From NCBI GenBank assembly GCA_003165595.1, contig PLWQ01000017.1, positions 1 through 48,513 on the forward strand: a stretch of DNA of 48,513 bases. Direction: 5' to 3'. Position numbers and translations under genes: made by a program. Shown piece by piece: positions 24,630 to 35,308 of this stretch. Each line of letters starts with the position of its first letter. Within the stretch, counting starts at the first letter, position 1. This stretch comes from Fibrobacterota bacterium (GTDB lineage Bacteria; Fibrobacterota; Chitinivibrionia; Chitinivibrionales; FEN-1185). The notes under the pieces are model-generated. The model was not told the origin of the DNA and ran no database searches. It worked only from the letters and a program-made list of their open reading frames with translations.

Positions 24630-27071
24630 ATGGTCAACGGAATGTTCACCGACAGGGTAAAGAAAGTCATGCAGATAGCGCGCGAGGAAGCCGTGCGCCT
24701 GGGCAACGATTACGTGGGCACCGAGCACCTGCTGCTGGGCCTCATCAAGGAAGGCGACGGCGTTGCCGTTGCCGTGCTGCGGAGCATGGGCGTGGACCTC
24801 GACGAACTCGCTGCGAACATCGAAAAAGCGATCACCTCCACGGGCGGCATGATGACCATCGGACAGATGCTGCCGTTTACGCCCCGCGCCAAGAAGGTGC
24901 TGGAAATCGCGGCAAATGAGGCGCGTTCCATGTCGCACAAGTATATCGGCACCGAGCACCTGCTCCTGGCGCTCATGAAAGACACCGAGTCGACGGCCTC
25001 CAACGCGCTGGCCTCCGCCGGGCTCGAATACGACCGCGTCAAGGAAGAGATCAGCAGGGTGCTGCGCGGCGGCGAGAGCGTGGGAACTCCCAAGGAGAAG
25101 AGCAAGACGCCGTTCCTCGACCATTTCGGCAGGGACCTCACCAGTCTTGCGCGTGAAGGAAAGCTGGATCCCGTCATCGGCAGGGAAAAGGAGATTGAGC
25201 GCGTGGTCCAGATTCTCTCCCGTCGCAAGAAGAACAATCCGGTGCTCATCGGTGAGCCCGGTATAGGCAAGACGGCCATTGTCGAGGGATTGGCGCAGAA
25301 GATCTTCGACAAGAGCATACCGCAGGTGCTCGAAAACAAGCGCGTTGTCAATCTCGACATGGCTTCCATCGTCGCGGGCACCAAATACCGCGGTCAGTTC
25401 GAGGAGCGGCTCAAGGCGCTCATGGTTGAACTGCAGAAGAACGATAATATTATTATCTTCATCGACGAATTACATACCATCGTCGGCGCGGGCGGCTCCG
25501 AAGGGAGCCTCGACGCGTCCAACATTTTCAAGCCGGCTCTGTCGCGCGGCGAAATCCAGTGCGTCGGAGCGACCACGCTCGACGAATACCGGAAGTATAT
25601 CGAGAAGGACGGCGCGCTCGCCCGGCGCTTCCAGACCATCATGGTCAATCCGCCCAGCACGGCCGAAACCGTACAGATCCTCATGGGCCTTCGCCACCGG
25701 TACGAGGATCATCACAAGGTAACATATTCCGACAAAGCAATAGAGGCCGCGGTGAAGCTTTCCGAACGCTACATATCGGACCGGTTCCATCCCGACAAGG
25801 CGATCGACGTGATCGATGAGGCCGGCGCGCGCAAACGGCTCTCCAGCATGGAGATCCCTCCCGAGATACGCCAAATGGAGCTTGAGATCAACGAGGTGAT
25901 AAAGGAAAAGGAAAAGGCCGTTGAGCACCAGGAATTCGAGAAGGCGGCCAAGCTTCGCGACAAACAGGAAAAGCTCAAGGAAACGCTTCTCGAAAAGAAA
26001 GCGTTGTGGCGCAAGTCGAAATCCGAGGAGCGGCTCCTGGTCGACGAGCCTACCATCATCGAGGTGATCGCCACCATGACCGGCATTCCGCTGTCGCGGC
26101 TCGAACAGGAAGAATCGAAGAAACTCCTGCACCTCGAAGACGAGCTGCGCAAACGCGTGATAGGCCAGGACAAGGCGCTGGAGGCCGTGGCAAAGAGCAT
26201 CCGGCGCTCGCGCGCGGGCCTTCACAATGCGAAGCGGCCCATTGCCTCGTTTATCTTCCTGGGGCCCACGGGCGTTGGCAAGACCGAGCTTGCCAAGGCG
26301 CTTGCCGAGAACCTGTTCAGCTCCGAAGACGCGCTTGTGCGCATCGACATGTCGGAATATATGGAGAAGTTCGCCGTGTCGAGGCTGGTGGGCGCGCCCC
26401 CCGGATACGTGGGATACGAGGAAGGCGGGCAGCTCTCCGAGAAGATCCGCAAGAAACCGTATTCGGTCATTTTGCTTGACGAAATAGAAAAGGCGCATCC
26501 CGACGTTTTCAATATCCTTTTGCAGATCCTCGACGACGGCCTGCTCACCGACTCCTACGGCCGGCATGTCAACTTCAAGAATACTATCATCATTATGACG
26601 TCCAACGCGGGCACGCGGGACGTACGCAAGACCGGCAGCCTGGGGTTCGGCAAGTCCACCGACGTGTCCGACTACGAATCCATGAAATCGAAAGTGCTCG
26701 ACGAGCTCAAGCGGATTTTCAATCCGGAGTTTCTCAATCGCGTCGACGACACCATCGTGTTCAATCCTCTTGGCAAAGAGGAAATCGCCAAGATCGTGGA
26801 ACTCCAGCTCGCCGAGGTGCAGGAGAAGCTCACCGATCGGTCGGTTGTGCTGCGCGTGAGCGACGCAGCCAAGGCCTTCATCCTCGAACACGGTTTCGAT
26901 CCCATTCTGGGCGCCCGTCCCATGCGGCGTTCCATCCAGAAACTGGTGGAAGACCGGCTTGCAGAAGAATTCCTCAACAACAGGTTTACAGACGGCGATA
27001 CGATCCTCATTGAGGCCGGCAACGACCAATTGGAGTTCGCCAAGGCCCCTGTAGACCATGAAACCACGTAA
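24630..27071 (+). CDS. clpC: ATP-dependent Clp protease ATP-binding subunit ClpC
   Basis: 813 residues, normal for ClpC. N-terminal double Clp-N repeat (residues 1-150, [20 protein letters not shown], then [17 protein letters not shown] and its second copy). First AAA+ module has Walker A GEPGIGKT near residue 208. A UVR motif lies in the middle ([19 protein letters not shown], about 430-450), which separates ClpC from ClpA/ClpB. Second AAA+ module has GPTGVGKT near 545 and the C-terminal D2-small domain. It unfolds substrates for ClpP; no clpP is in the window. ATG 24630 and 24642 are both possible starts. Its last 14 bases overlap the start of the next gene. Confidence 0.96.
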   Translation: MVNGMFTDRVKKVMQIAREEAVRLGNDYVGTEHLLLGLIKEGDGVAVAVLRSMGVDLDELAANIEKAITSTGGMMTIGQMLPFTPRAKKVLEIAANEARSMSHKYIGTEHLLLALMKDTESTASNALASAGLEYDRVKEEISRVLRGGESVGTPKEKSKTPFLDHFGRDLTSLAREGKLDPVIGREKEIERVVQILSRRKKNNPVLIGEPGIGKTAIVEGLAQKIFDKSIPQVLENKRVVNLDMASIVAGTKYRGQFEERLKALMVELQKNDNIIIFIDELHTIVGAGGSEGSLDASNIFKPALSRGEIQCVGATTLDEYRKYIEKDGALARRFQTIMVNPPSTAETVQILMGLRHRYEDHHKVTYSDKAIEAAVKLSERYISDRFHPDKAIDVIDEAGARKRLSSMEIPPEIRQMELEINEVIKEKEKAVEHQEFEKAAKLRDKQEKLKETLLEKKALWRKSKSEERLLVDEPTIIEVIATMTGIPLSRLEQEESKKLLHLEDELRKRVIGQDKALEAVAKSIRRSRAGLHNAKRPIASFIFLGPTGVGKTELAKALAENLFSSEDALVRIDMSEYMEKFAVSRLVGAPPGYVGYEEGGQLSEKIRKKPYSVILLDEIEKAHPDVFNILLQILDDGLLTDSYGRHVNFKNTIIIMTSNAGTRDVRKTGSLGFGKSTDVSDYESMKSKVLDELKRIFNPEFLNRVDDTIVFNPLGKEEIAKIVELQLAEVQEKLTDRSVVLRVSDAAKAFILEHGFDPILGARPMRRSIQKLVEDRLAEEFLNNRFTDGDTILIEAGNDQLEFAKAPVDHETT

Positions 27072-30000
27072 GTGGGTTGTTGTCGTTTTTGCCTGTCTTC
27101 TCGCGGCGGCGGCGGGGATCGTGCTGGGAGTGCAGCGCCTGGAGAGAAACAGGGACATCGAACGTGTGCTGGTGCAGCGCCTTTCGGCGGCGACGGGCGG
27201 TGAATTCTCGGTGGGCCGCGTGCGACTCGGATTTTTCTCCGTCTACCTCAAAGACGTATCCGTCTCCCTGTCCATCCATTCCTTTGATGCAAGAGTCCGG
27301 GACATCCAGGTTGCATTTTCCCTGTGGAAACTTATGATGACCCGCGGCGACTTTTCCAGAAGCATCTCAAAAATCATTCTAATCTCCCCGGCGCTCGACA
27401 TCAGGCTTGCTCAGCTGGCTTCCACCGGGCGGCAGCCTTCGGCTTCCGGCGGCGGAACCGCGACGTTGCTGTCGGTGTTCAAGAACTTTCCGGTGCGATA
27501 TCTTCTTGTTCGGCGCGGGACCGTTACCCTGTGGACGGGCAAGGGCGCAAGCATGGTGCTGGGTGAAGAGCTTTCCGGAAAAGTCTGGGATGAAGACCGG
27601 GCTGTGATGATGGATTTGCGGGGCACCCTGGCGTCAAACCGGAAGAACCTTTTTCTGTCGGCCGCCTTTTCCAAGACCGGGGAACGCAACCGGGTATCGC
27701 TGCGGCTCGACAAGGCGCGCATACAGCGCAGTCTCGGCTTCCAAGCCGTCGATATAACTTCGGGAATGTGCGACGGCGTGTTTGAATTCTCTTTTCCCGA
27801 TTCGGTTACGGCCGCAACGTTCGAATCGAACGGCTGGCTCCACGTTTCGCACGGGACCTGCGCGATTGCCGGGTACGGCGCTCCCATTACGTCAATCGGC
27901 CTTTCTTTGGTCCTTTCCAATACCGTGATGCGGATCGATTCGCTTTCGTGCGAAACAAAGGGCTGCGCACTTTCGGCCAGGGGCACCTGGGATCTTATGG
28001 ATGTAGACAGCGGCGGGAGCAGTATAGTTGTGAGGGCCGGGGGAATTCGACCGGAAGCGCTTCCCGGGCTTCCGGCGTCGATTGCAAAGAACCTGTCCGG
28101 AACAGCGTGGGCCGAGGCGAAAGTGAGCAAGCGAAGGGGCGAATCTGCAACGAAGTTTCTGGTCACTTCGGGAGGCCTTAATCTTTACTCATTCCCCGTT
28201 ACGTCGGTGGAGTGCTCGGGCAGCTTCGATTCCACGCAGGTGACCGTTGATACGCTTGCGGTGCGCGGCCCTGCGCTGCGATGCGCGGCATCGGGAATTG
28301 CAACGTACGAGAAGAAGCCGGTGGCCTATTCGGTCTCGTTCAAGGCCGCATTGGATTCGGTCAAGAGCGTTCCGGCGATGCACGGCCAGGTCGCACTCGC
28401 CGGCACGGTGCGCGGCCTGGGCACCACCTACTACGTTGACGCAGTGGCAAGCAGCGGCTCGCTTCGTTTTAACGGGCTTCAGCTTGGCGCACCGGAAATT
28501 CATGTCACCACGGCAAACGGAAAGGGCCTCTCGTTTGCGACCCTGCCGGGGAACAATGCCTATTTTACCGCAACCGGCATTGTGGACAGCCTTGCGTCCG
28601 CATCCCCCCTCATAGCGTGCAATGCTGCCGTCGGTCCGCGATTTCTCACCGAGTGCATCGCTTTTGCAAATCCCGGCTTTGCGCGCTGCGTCGATTCTGC
28701 CTGGGCCGCCGTATCGTTCAAGGGCACGGCACGGGCATTCGGCGCCCGCGGACAAGCGGGACTCGTGCTCCGATCGGCCGGCGGCCTGCCCGCCATACGC
28801 GGCGGCGTCGACATCCAACTAGACAAAACGGAATCGGACAAGGCGGTTCGTTGGCAAATCGCGCAGAAAGGCCTCACAATTTCCGACAGCCTGGTGCCGG
28901 TCCGCGGCCAGGGATACCTGTGGCAGGATTCGCTCCGCATCGACTCGCTTGTCGCGCTTACCGCTTTCCGGGGTGCGGGCATGATTCGCTTGAACGGTTC
29001 GTCGGCGGGCGCGGACCTCACCGTGCGGTGTGTCGCCATGCCGGTGGCCGCTCTCAACAGGCTCTTCCTTAAAGGCAAGCTGCCGCTTTCGGATGGAACG
29101 CTGTCCGGTGCCACGCGTATTGTTGGCGGTCCCGAGAGGGTGCGCACCGATTCGGACCTTCATCTGCGGGGTGGTACGCTGGGCGCTTTCACGGCGGTGG
29201 AAACGGACGCGATCATTCAGACGCGCGACTCGATCTTCACGGTCCTCCCCCTTGTCATCCGGCACAAAGGACTCGCGCTTATCTCCGTCGACACGGTAAC
29301 GAACAGAAACGGGCTCCACTTCTCCGGATCCCTCAAAGAGGTGGAAGCGTCGACCTTGCTTGCGCCCCTGCTCCCCGAAGAATTTCGCGCCGATCACGAG
29401 ATCCGCGGCACCGTGTCCTGCGAGTTCTCGTCCGCTCCGTCGGGGGCCGCCAGCGTGACGCTGTATTCCGACATGCTGGCCATCGACTCATGGCAAATCG
29501 ACCGCATCCGGGCGAATGGAATAATTGACGGGAAAGGAATCCGTGTCCGGTCGTTTTCTGCCGAAGACTCGGTTCGGGCAAAGGTGACCGCCTCGGGTTT
29601 CGTGCCCTGGTCCATGATGACGGAATCGGAAAACGAGGGCGACACCCTTGATGCGCAGGCCCTGGTGAGCGGCGACCTTCTGGCCTCGCTGGAGCACAAC
29701 GCCGGGGTTCCGCTGTATCTGCCGGTGGCCGGGAGCGGCGCCGGAACAATAGAGGTTGCGCTCAGGGGAACGCGGGACAACATGCGCCTCACCAAGGCCG
29801 CAATTCAGATTCCGCGCGGCGTGCTGCGGGCAAAGCCCTATGTGCCCGAAGAAATACGGGATTTGTCGCTGCGCATGACTCTCGAGAACGCCACCGCCCC
29901 GGCCGATTCCGAAGAAGACAACGGGTTCGGAGTCGCGAGCATCAATACCGTCCTAACCGGGACCATCGGCCGCAGGCCGGTTCGCATTCACTCCACGCAT

Positions 30001-31239
30001 GCCGTTCCAACCGGCTTTGAGCCCCTCACGCTCGGGTTCCTCGATTTCGGCGTCCTGCTCATCAGCACGCCCAAACACGGCGTCGACGTTCACGTGCCGG
30101 GCATCATGGAAATCGGGGCTGCGGGCGACGTCGAGCTCCTTGCCAAACAGCCGTTCCCCGAATTCGCCTTGTCGGGTCCTCTCGACCACCTCTGCATCAC
30201 GGGAACCTGGGTGATGCGCTCCACCGACATTACTTTTCCGCCGCTGGACAACGTCGAAACGCACGTCAAGTTCGATCCTTTCCCTTATATCAATTGGAAC
30301 CTCGACCTGCGCGCCGGCAACCGTAAGGTGACGTACTACTATGACATAGGAAAAAACAGGAACCTCATACGCTTTATCCAGTGCGACGTTGACCCGGCGT
30401 CGGTGCTGTCCTTGCGGGGCCGTGTGCTCGACAATTCGTTTAAGGTCCTCGGGTCGTTGCGGTCGAATACCGGCTCGGTGTTCTTCGCGCGGACCTTCGA
30501 CAGAAACGTGGACGTGGGGCTCGACTTTGTGCCCCAGCCACTCGGGCCCGGCAAAGGGTTCGACAACACGCCCATTATTTGGGGGAGCGCGGAAGCGATG
30601 TCCGACACCAGCAGGTTCGACCGCATCAAACTCACCCTGCTCGTGGGCGATTCGGGAACGGGCGGTTTGTCGGAGCGCGGCAGATTTTACGATGCGCATT
30701 TGAAGATCGGGAACAACATCGAGAATTTTCCCGGACAATCGCAGCAGCAATTCGTGAACGATCAGGGGAGCAAATACGGCTCTGTGGGCGGTGCCGGCCA
30801 GTTGGTGTCGTCGATGGGCGAGCAGTACCTGCACCGTATGCTGCTTCAGAACCTTGAACGCCGCCTCGCCAAGACACTGGGACTCGACGTAATTAACGTT
30901 GAAACCTCAATTGCGTCGAATTATTTTAGTAAGCTCTACATGCACCAATTCGATTGGAACAAATGGGATTACCTCACATTTGCAAACGTCGGCGTTACGG
31001 TAGGGCGGTACATACTATACGACAAGGTTTTCCTCAAATGGCGAACGGAACTGGTGCCCATCGATACGGTTCTGCGGCCGCAGTACGATGTCGGGTTTGA
31101 ATTCCAACCCCTGCAACCGATTCTCCTTGACGTCAATTACGGAATTTACAAGGGAGACAAGTCGCTGGAGGCCACCCCCACGGTGAATCTGTGGCTGCAA
31201 TTACCCATAAAAGACCTACGGAAACTTTTTGATTTCTAG
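27058..31239 (+). CDS. tamB: TamB-like translocation and assembly module protein (DUF490)
   Basis: 1393 residues. A single N-terminal membrane anchor (residues 5-25, VVVVFACLLAAAAGIVLG) is followed by a very long beta-rich periplasmic region of AsmA/TamB type (for example VLVQRLSAATGGEFSVGRVR at the start). The C-terminal part (about 1000-1393) corresponds to the DUF490 domain and ends IKDLRKLFDF. Family members span the periplasm and work with an Omp85 protein (TamA or BamA) in outer-membrane protein or lipid transport. No tamA is nearby, and bamA follows at once, an arrangement common where TamB works with BamA. ATG 27058 overlaps the clpC end, indicating translational coupling. Confidence 0.88.
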   Translation: MKPRKWVVVVFACLLAAAAGIVLGVQRLERNRDIERVLVQRLSAATGGEFSVGRVRLGFFSVYLKDVSVSLSIHSFDARVRDIQVAFSLWKLMMTRGDFSRSISKIILISPALDIRLAQLASTGRQPSASGGGTATLLSVFKNFPVRYLLVRRGTVTLWTGKGASMVLGEELSGKVWDEDRAVMMDLRGTLASNRKNLFLSAAFSKTGERNRVSLRLDKARIQRSLGFQAVDITSGMCDGVFEFSFPDSVTAATFESNGWLHVSHGTCAIAGYGAPITSIGLSLVLSNTVMRIDSLSCETKGCALSARGTWDLMDVDSGGSSIVVRAGGIRPEALPGLPASIAKNLSGTAWAEAKVSKRRGESATKFLVTSGGLNLYSFPVTSVECSGSFDSTQVTVDTLAVRGPALRCAASGIATYEKKPVAYSVSFKAALDSVKSVPAMHGQVALAGTVRGLGTTYYVDAVASSGSLRFNGLQLGAPEIHVTTANGKGLSFATLPGNNAYFTATGIVDSLASASPLIACNAAVGPRFLTECIAFANPGFARCVDSAWAAVSFKGTARAFGARGQAGLVLRSAGGLPAIRGGVDIQLDKTESDKAVRWQIAQKGLTISDSLVPVRGQGYLWQDSLRIDSLVALTAFRGAGMIRLNGSSAGADLTVRCVAMPVAALNRLFLKGKLPLSDGTLSGATRIVGGPERVRTDSDLHLRGGTLGAFTAVETDAIIQTRDSIFTVLPLVIRHKGLALISVDTVTNRNGLHFSGSLKEVEASTLLAPLLPEEFRADHEIRGTVSCEFSSAPSGAASVTLYSDMLAIDSWQIDRIRANGIIDGKGIRVRSFSAEDSVRAKVTASGFVPWSMMTESENEGDTLDAQALVSGDLLASLEHNAGVPLYLPVAGSGAGTIEVALRGTRDNMRLTKAAIQIPRGVLRAKPYVPEEIRDLSLRMTLENATAPADSEEDNGFGVASINTVLTGTIGRRPVRIHSTHAVPTGFEPLTLGFLDFGVLLISTPKHGVDVHVPGIMEIGAAGDVELLAKQPFPEFALSGPLDHLCITGTWVMRSTDITFPPLDNVETHVKFDPFPYINWNLDLRAGNRKVTYYYDIGKNRNLIRFIQCDVDPASVLSLRGRVLDNSFKVLGSLRSNTGSVFFARTFDRNVDVGLDFVPQPLGPGKGFDNTPIIWGSAEAMSDTSRFDRIKLTLLVGDSGTGGLSERGRFYDAHLKIGNNIENFPGQSQQQFVNDQGSKYGSVGGAGQLVSSMGEQYLHRMLLQNLERRLAKTLGLDVINVETSIASNYFSKLYMHQFDWNKWDYLTFANVGVTVGRYILYDKVFLKWRTELVPIDTVLRPQYDVGFEFQPLQPILLDVNYGIYKGDKSLEATPTVNLWLQLPIKDLRKLFDF

Positions 31240-31246
31240 GATGCCA

Positions 31247-33520
31247 ATGAAAAACGTCCATGCCGCCCTCCTCGCGCTCCTGACGGTTGCCTCGCTGGCC
31301 GGCGCAAAGCTGCTCGACACCCTCGTCATTCAGGGGCTCTCCGTGCAGCAGCCGTCGCTCGTGAGGAACAGCATCGGCCTAAGGGAACACGCCGAGTTCA
31401 CCGCCCAGGACATCCAGCAGGCGGTCAAGAATCTGTACCGGCTCGGGTATTTCAAGTCGGTGGATTTCTTCGTGACCAGGGAGGGCGATTCTTCCGCGTC
31501 GCTCTCGCTCGTGCTCGGCGAATTTCCCATGGTAGAGGCGATCGAGCTTGCGGGGAACAAGAAAATCGGCAAGAAGGACCTCGAGGAAAAGATGACCATG
31601 AAGAAGGGGTCGGTGTGCAGCGACGCCCTCGTGTTTGAGAACGTGGTGATTCTCAAAAAGCTCTACGCGCAGAAAGGCTTCCTCCTCGCCGACATCAAGA
31701 CCGAAACGATTCCCACCAAGATTCCGGGCAACGTTCTTGTCAAATACAAATTCGCCGACGGGCCCAAGGTCGTTATCAAGAAGATCATGTTCAAGGGCAA
31801 TACCGCCTTCAAGGAAGGCAAGCTCAAGTGGACCTTCAAAACCAAAGAGCGCCAGTTCTTCTGGGGGGGCGATTTCGACGAGGAGCAATACAAGAACAAC
31901 CTCGACTCGCTTATCATGTTCTACAACGACCAGGGTTATATGGATGCACGAGTGGTGCGCGACAGCATGTGGTACGGGCCCAACAAGAAAGACCTGTACC
32001 TGTCCATAGAGCTTTCGGAGGGTAAGCGGTTCCTCGCGGGCGACTTCTTCTTTTCGGGAAACAAGGTAATCGAAACAAGCACCCTCAACAGCGTGATTCT
32101 CATGAAGAAAGGTAAGCCGTTCCAGAAAAGCAAGTTTGACGCCACCAAGGAATTCGTCACCAACGCCTACCGCGAGGAAGGGTATCTCTGGGTCCAGGTG
32201 CGCGACCGCCAGTCGTTCCGGGGCGACACTGTCGACGTCACGTTCGATATCACCGAGGGAACGCCCGCCATTGTGCGGAAAATCGACATCACCGGCAACC
32301 TCAAGACCAAGGAAAAGGTGATCCGGCGCGAGCTCGCGATCATGCCCGGCCAGAAATACAAGCAGTCGCTGATGATGCGCAGCGTCCGCGACGTCAATCA
32401 GCTCAACTTTTTCAGCAATGTCAAGCCCGATCTGCATCCCAACGACGATGGTACGGTGGACCTGGAATTCAGCATCACCGAAAAAGACAACATCGGCCAA
32501 TTGTCGCTGGGCGCGTCGTATTCCCAGGTGAGCGGCATCATGGGCACCTTCACCACGTCCATTCCCAACTTCCGCGGCTCAGGCCAGCAACTCGACCTGA
32601 ACCTGGAATACGGCCAGTACCAGAAGGACGTTTCGGTGGGATTTACGGAGCCCTGGGCGTTTAATACTCCGACAACTCTCAGCGGCAGCATATTCCTTGT
32701 TCAGAACAACTATTACAATTACACCTACGGCGAGCAGACCCGGTACGGGTTCTCGGGAACGGCTTCTCGCCGGCTCAAATGGCCCGACGACTATTTTTCC
32801 GCTTCGGTCGGCTACGACTTCGAGTGGAAGCAGGACCAGGACACCGCACGTACCCTGTATGCCAACGGCGTCCACCTGGTCCCCCAGGGCTTCCAGAGCA
32901 AGCTGTCCCTGACGCTCCGGCGTGACGACACCGACATGCCGCAGTTCCCCAGCCAGGGGTCGCGGCTCATGATATCGCCCGAGATTACCGGCCTGGGCGG
33001 CGACTACAAGTTTCTCAAAACGCAACTAACCTACGACTGGTATTTCCCGCTGTTCTGGAAGTTCGTGCTGTGCACGAAATCGAAATTCGCGGTCATGAAT
33101 TCCATTGACGGCACCGGTCAAATACACATGTCCCGCTGGGACGCGATGTCGGCCGGAGGTTCGTGGCTCGTGGACGGCATCATCCGAGGGTACAAGCAGT
33201 ACACGTTCGGCTACGTGAACGATCCGCAGGACGGCACGACGCTGCTCACCCTGTCCAGCGAATTACGGTTCCCGATATTGGAACAAACGCTGTACCTGTC
33301 GCTGTTCGGGGATGCCGGAAACACCTGGCCGAGCGTTTCGCAGGTTTCTCTGGCCGATCTGTATCCCGGCGTGGGGCTCGGACTCAGGATCCAGGTGCCC
33401 ATGCTCGGTCTGCTCGGGTTTGATTTCGGCTGGGGACTGCGCGATCCCGGACAGTACAGGCATTTCGGCTCGGAGATGCACGGGTTCGAATTCGGTTTTC
33501 AAATGGGAAAAGGATTCTAG
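31247..33520 (+). CDS. bamA: Outer-membrane protein assembly factor BamA
   Basis: 757 residues from ATG 31247, which has AGGA five bases upstream; ATG 31241 and TTG 31229 are alternatives. A signal peptide (MKNVHAALLALLTVASLAGA) is followed by POTRA domains over about residues 22-420 (for example VVIKKIMFKGNTAFKEGKLK and GTPAIVRKIDITGNLKTKEK). The C-terminal Omp85 barrel contains the conserved VDGIIRGYKQYTFG loop motif (VRGF/Y type) near residue 645 and ends in an aromatic strand (FEFGFQMGKGF). It inserts outer-membrane barrels such as those encoded elsewhere in this window. It starts eight bases after the tamB stop. Confidence 0.95.
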   Translation: MKNVHAALLALLTVASLAGAKLLDTLVIQGLSVQQPSLVRNSIGLREHAEFTAQDIQQAVKNLYRLGYFKSVDFFVTREGDSSASLSLVLGEFPMVEAIELAGNKKIGKKDLEEKMTMKKGSVCSDALVFENVVILKKLYAQKGFLLADIKTETIPTKIPGNVLVKYKFADGPKVVIKKIMFKGNTAFKEGKLKWTFKTKERQFFWGGDFDEEQYKNNLDSLIMFYNDQGYMDARVVRDSMWYGPNKKDLYLSIELSEGKRFLAGDFFFSGNKVIETSTLNSVILMKKGKPFQKSKFDATKEFVTNAYREEGYLWVQVRDRQSFRGDTVDVTFDITEGTPAIVRKIDITGNLKTKEKVIRRELAIMPGQKYKQSLMMRSVRDVNQLNFFSNVKPDLHPNDDGTVDLEFSITEKDNIGQLSLGASYSQVSGIMGTFTTSIPNFRGSGQQLDLNLEYGQYQKDVSVGFTEPWAFNTPTTLSGSIFLVQNNYYNYTYGEQTRYGFSGTASRRLKWPDDYFSASVGYDFEWKQDQDTARTLYANGVHLVPQGFQSKLSLTLRRDDTDMPQFPSQGSRLMISPEITGLGGDYKFLKTQLTYDWYFPLFWKFVLCTKSKFAVMNSIDGTGQIHMSRWDAMSAGGSWLVDGIIRGYKQYTFGYVNDPQDGTTLLTLSSELRFPILEQTLYLSLFGDAGNTWPSVSQVSLADLYPGVGLGLRIQVPMLGLLGFDFGWGLRDPGQYRHFGSEMHGFEFGFQMGKGF

Positions 33521-33596
33521 GGACGGAGACCGGCCGTTGTCCGGTGCAAAAAAGTTGATAGATACGATGTCACTAAAAAATATTCCGGAGGTCTTT

Positions 33597-34118
33597 ATGA
33601 GTTCACGGTTCGCGATGTTCGGTACGCTGGTGTGCCTGGTCGGTCTGCTTTCCGTCACCAATGCCCAGATGAAAGTCGGGTACATCAATTCCGAGGAAAT
33701 CTTCCGCAATTACGCCGGAACCAAGGAGGCGCAGGACAAGTTCGACAAGGAAGTTGCCAAATGGGAACAGGACGCTTCTACCCGCCAGAAGGAGATCAAA
33801 GACCTCAAGGACCAGCTCGACAAGCAAAGCCTTCTCCTGAGCGCCGAGCGCAGGGGCGAGATTGAGGCAAAGCTCAAGACCAAGATGCAGGAATACCAGG
33901 ATTTCCTGCAGACGAAATTCGGCCAGAAGGGCGAGGCGCTTTCGAAGAACGAGGAGCTCACCAAGCCGATCATCGAAAAAATCCAGAAGATTATCGACAA
34001 GATCGCCAAGGACGATAACTACGACTTCATCTTCGACGCGCGGGCCGGCGGCGTTATTTTCGCGCAGAAGAAATTCGACCTCACCGAACGGGTGCTTAAC
34101 ATTCTTAACAAGGAATGA
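33597..34118 (+). CDS. ompH: OmpH/Skp-family periplasmic chaperone
   Basis: 173 residues from ATG 33597 (MSSRFAMFGTL), with GGAGG at 33587-33591. The frame is open from 33312, inside bamA, but that part is out of register with any protein-like sequence. After a signal peptide (cleavage near TNA-Q) come IGY/VGYINSEEIFRNYAG, the diagnostic strand-turn of Skp, and then a long charged coiled coil (KFDKEVAKWEQDASTRQKEI and following). The C-terminus ends with the usual YDFIFDARAGGVIFA strand. It holds unfolded barrel proteins on the way to BamA; it follows bamA and precedes lpxD, the common order. Confidence 0.92.
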   Translation: MSSRFAMFGTLVCLVGLLSVTNAQMKVGYINSEEIFRNYAGTKEAQDKFDKEVAKWEQDASTRQKEIKDLKDQLDKQSLLLSAERRGEIEAKLKTKMQEYQDFLQTKFGQKGEALSKNEELTKPIIEKIQKIIDKIAKDDNYDFIFDARAGGVIFAQKKFDLTERVLNILNKE

Positions 34119-34124
34119 TGCCGC

Positions 34125-35180
34125 GTGAAGCTCTCGCGAATCGCCGGCGAACTGGGGTGCCCTCTTGACCCGACGTTCGGCGACATCGACATCCGCTGCG
34201 TAGCCGATCCCAGGGAAGCCGACGAAGGCGTCGTCACCTTTGTGTCCAACCCCAAATACCAGGCGCTCGCCGAACAAAGCGGGGCGCGTTTTGTTATTGT
34301 CAAGAAGGGCAAGCCCGTATCGGGGAAAACCTGCCTTGAGGTTGACGATCCCTACGCCGCGTTCGCAAAGGTCGCCCAGCTTTTCGAAGACACCGCTCCG
34401 CTGTTCGACGGCCCGGTGCATCCTACCGCAGCAATTGATCCCTCCGCACAGATTCACCTGACCGCCTTTGTGGGGCCGTTTTCGGTGATCGGAAGGGATT
34501 GCGCCATCGGCGCTCGAACGGTTCTGGGCGCGCATTGCGTGATCGAAAACGGCTCCGTCGTGGGCGAGGATTGCCGCATCGATTCCGGGGTCGTCGTGCG
34601 CAGGAACTGCCGCATCGGCAACAGGGTGATCATCCAATCGGGCGCGATAATCGGCAGTGAAGGGTTCGGCAACGCGCGGGAGGGCGGGCAGTGGATCCGC
34701 ATTCCGTCATTTGGAAAGGTTATTATCGAAGACGGCGCCGAGATCGGGGCCTGCACCACCATAGACCGGGGCACGCTTGAGGATACGGTGATCGGCAAGG
34801 GCGTCAAGCTCGACAATCTCATCCAGGTGGCGCATAACGTGCGTATCGGCGAGCATTCCGCCGTGGCGGCGCTCACCGGGATTGCGGGCAGCACGCATAT
34901 CGGGAAGCGGGTGATTGTGGGTGGCCAGGCAGGGTTTGCCGGCCACAACGAGGTAGGTGACGATTCCTTTGTCAATGCGCAGTCGGGGGTTGGAAAAGAC
35001 GTTCCCGCCGGAGCCAAGGTGAGCGGCTCTCCGTGCCGCGATTTCATGACATTGCGCAGGATCGAGGCGGCGCAGCTGCACCTGCCCGAGGCGCTCAAAG
35101 AAATAAAGCGCCTGGGGCAGGAGCTTGCGGATCTCCAAGCGGCAGCGGAAAAGGGAAAAGAGACCGCGCCGGAATTGTAA
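34125..35180 (+). CDS. lpxD: UDP-3-O-(acyl)glucosamine N-acyltransferase LpxD
   Basis: 351 residues from GTG 34125, six bases after ompH. N-terminal substrate-binding domain (residues 1-105) is followed by left-handed beta-helix hexapeptide repeats (about 106-310, for example [25 protein letters not shown] kept in register with I/V every six residues). The catalytic His is expected in the [20 protein letters not shown] segment (near residue 238). It adds the N-linked acyl chain in lipid A synthesis, using acyl-ACP supplied by fatty acid synthesis. The tail is Gln/Glu/Lys-rich helix. It forms one unit with lpxC/fabZ and lpxA. Confidence 0.95.
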   Translation: MKLSRIAGELGCPLDPTFGDIDIRCVADPREADEGVVTFVSNPKYQALAEQSGARFVIVKKGKPVSGKTCLEVDDPYAAFAKVAQLFEDTAPLFDGPVHPTAAIDPSAQIHLTAFVGPFSVIGRDCAIGARTVLGAHCVIENGSVVGEDCRIDSGVVVRRNCRIGNRVIIQSGAIIGSEGFGNAREGGQWIRIPSFGKVIIEDGAEIGACTTIDRGTLEDTVIGKGVKLDNLIQVAHNVRIGEHSAVAALTGIAGSTHIGKRVIVGGQAGFAGHNEVGDDSFVNAQSGVGKDVPAGAKVSGSPCRDFMTLRRIEAAQLHLPEALKEIKRLGQELADLQAAAEKGKETAPEL

Positions 35181-35184
35181 GGAT

Positions 35185-35201
35185 GAAGGCGGAAGGATGA
35201 A
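35185..35201 (+). repeat. 17-bp intergenic repeat, copy 2
   Basis: Identical to 17945-17961, placed four bases after the lpxD stop. See copy 1. Confidence 0.6.
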
Positions 35202-35239
35202 AACAGAAAGGAAAAATTCTGCGGATTGTCAGGTTGATT

Positions 35240-35264
35240 CCGCGCAAGCGCGGGGAACGTTTTT
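35240..35264 (+). terminator. Weak hairpin between lpxD and lpxC/fabZ
   Basis: CCGCGC (35240-35245) pairs with GCGCGG (35248-35253); flanking TT/AA may extend it. A five-T run begins at 35260. The stem is short and its loop is only two bases, so termination is uncertain; partial read-through would still supply lpxC/fabZ. Confidence 0.35.
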
Positions 35265-35308
35265 GAAATAGCATCGCCAGAAACCAGTTATTGAGAAGGA
35301 TCAACGCA

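Noticed and set aside
25470-27158. 562-codon minus-strand frame over clpC
   Set aside because: Antisense shadow of conserved AAA+ modules.
33312-33596. N-terminal extension of OmpH inside bamA
   Set aside because: It overlaps the BamA barrel end in another frame, and a GGAGG site plus signal peptide mark ATG 33597.
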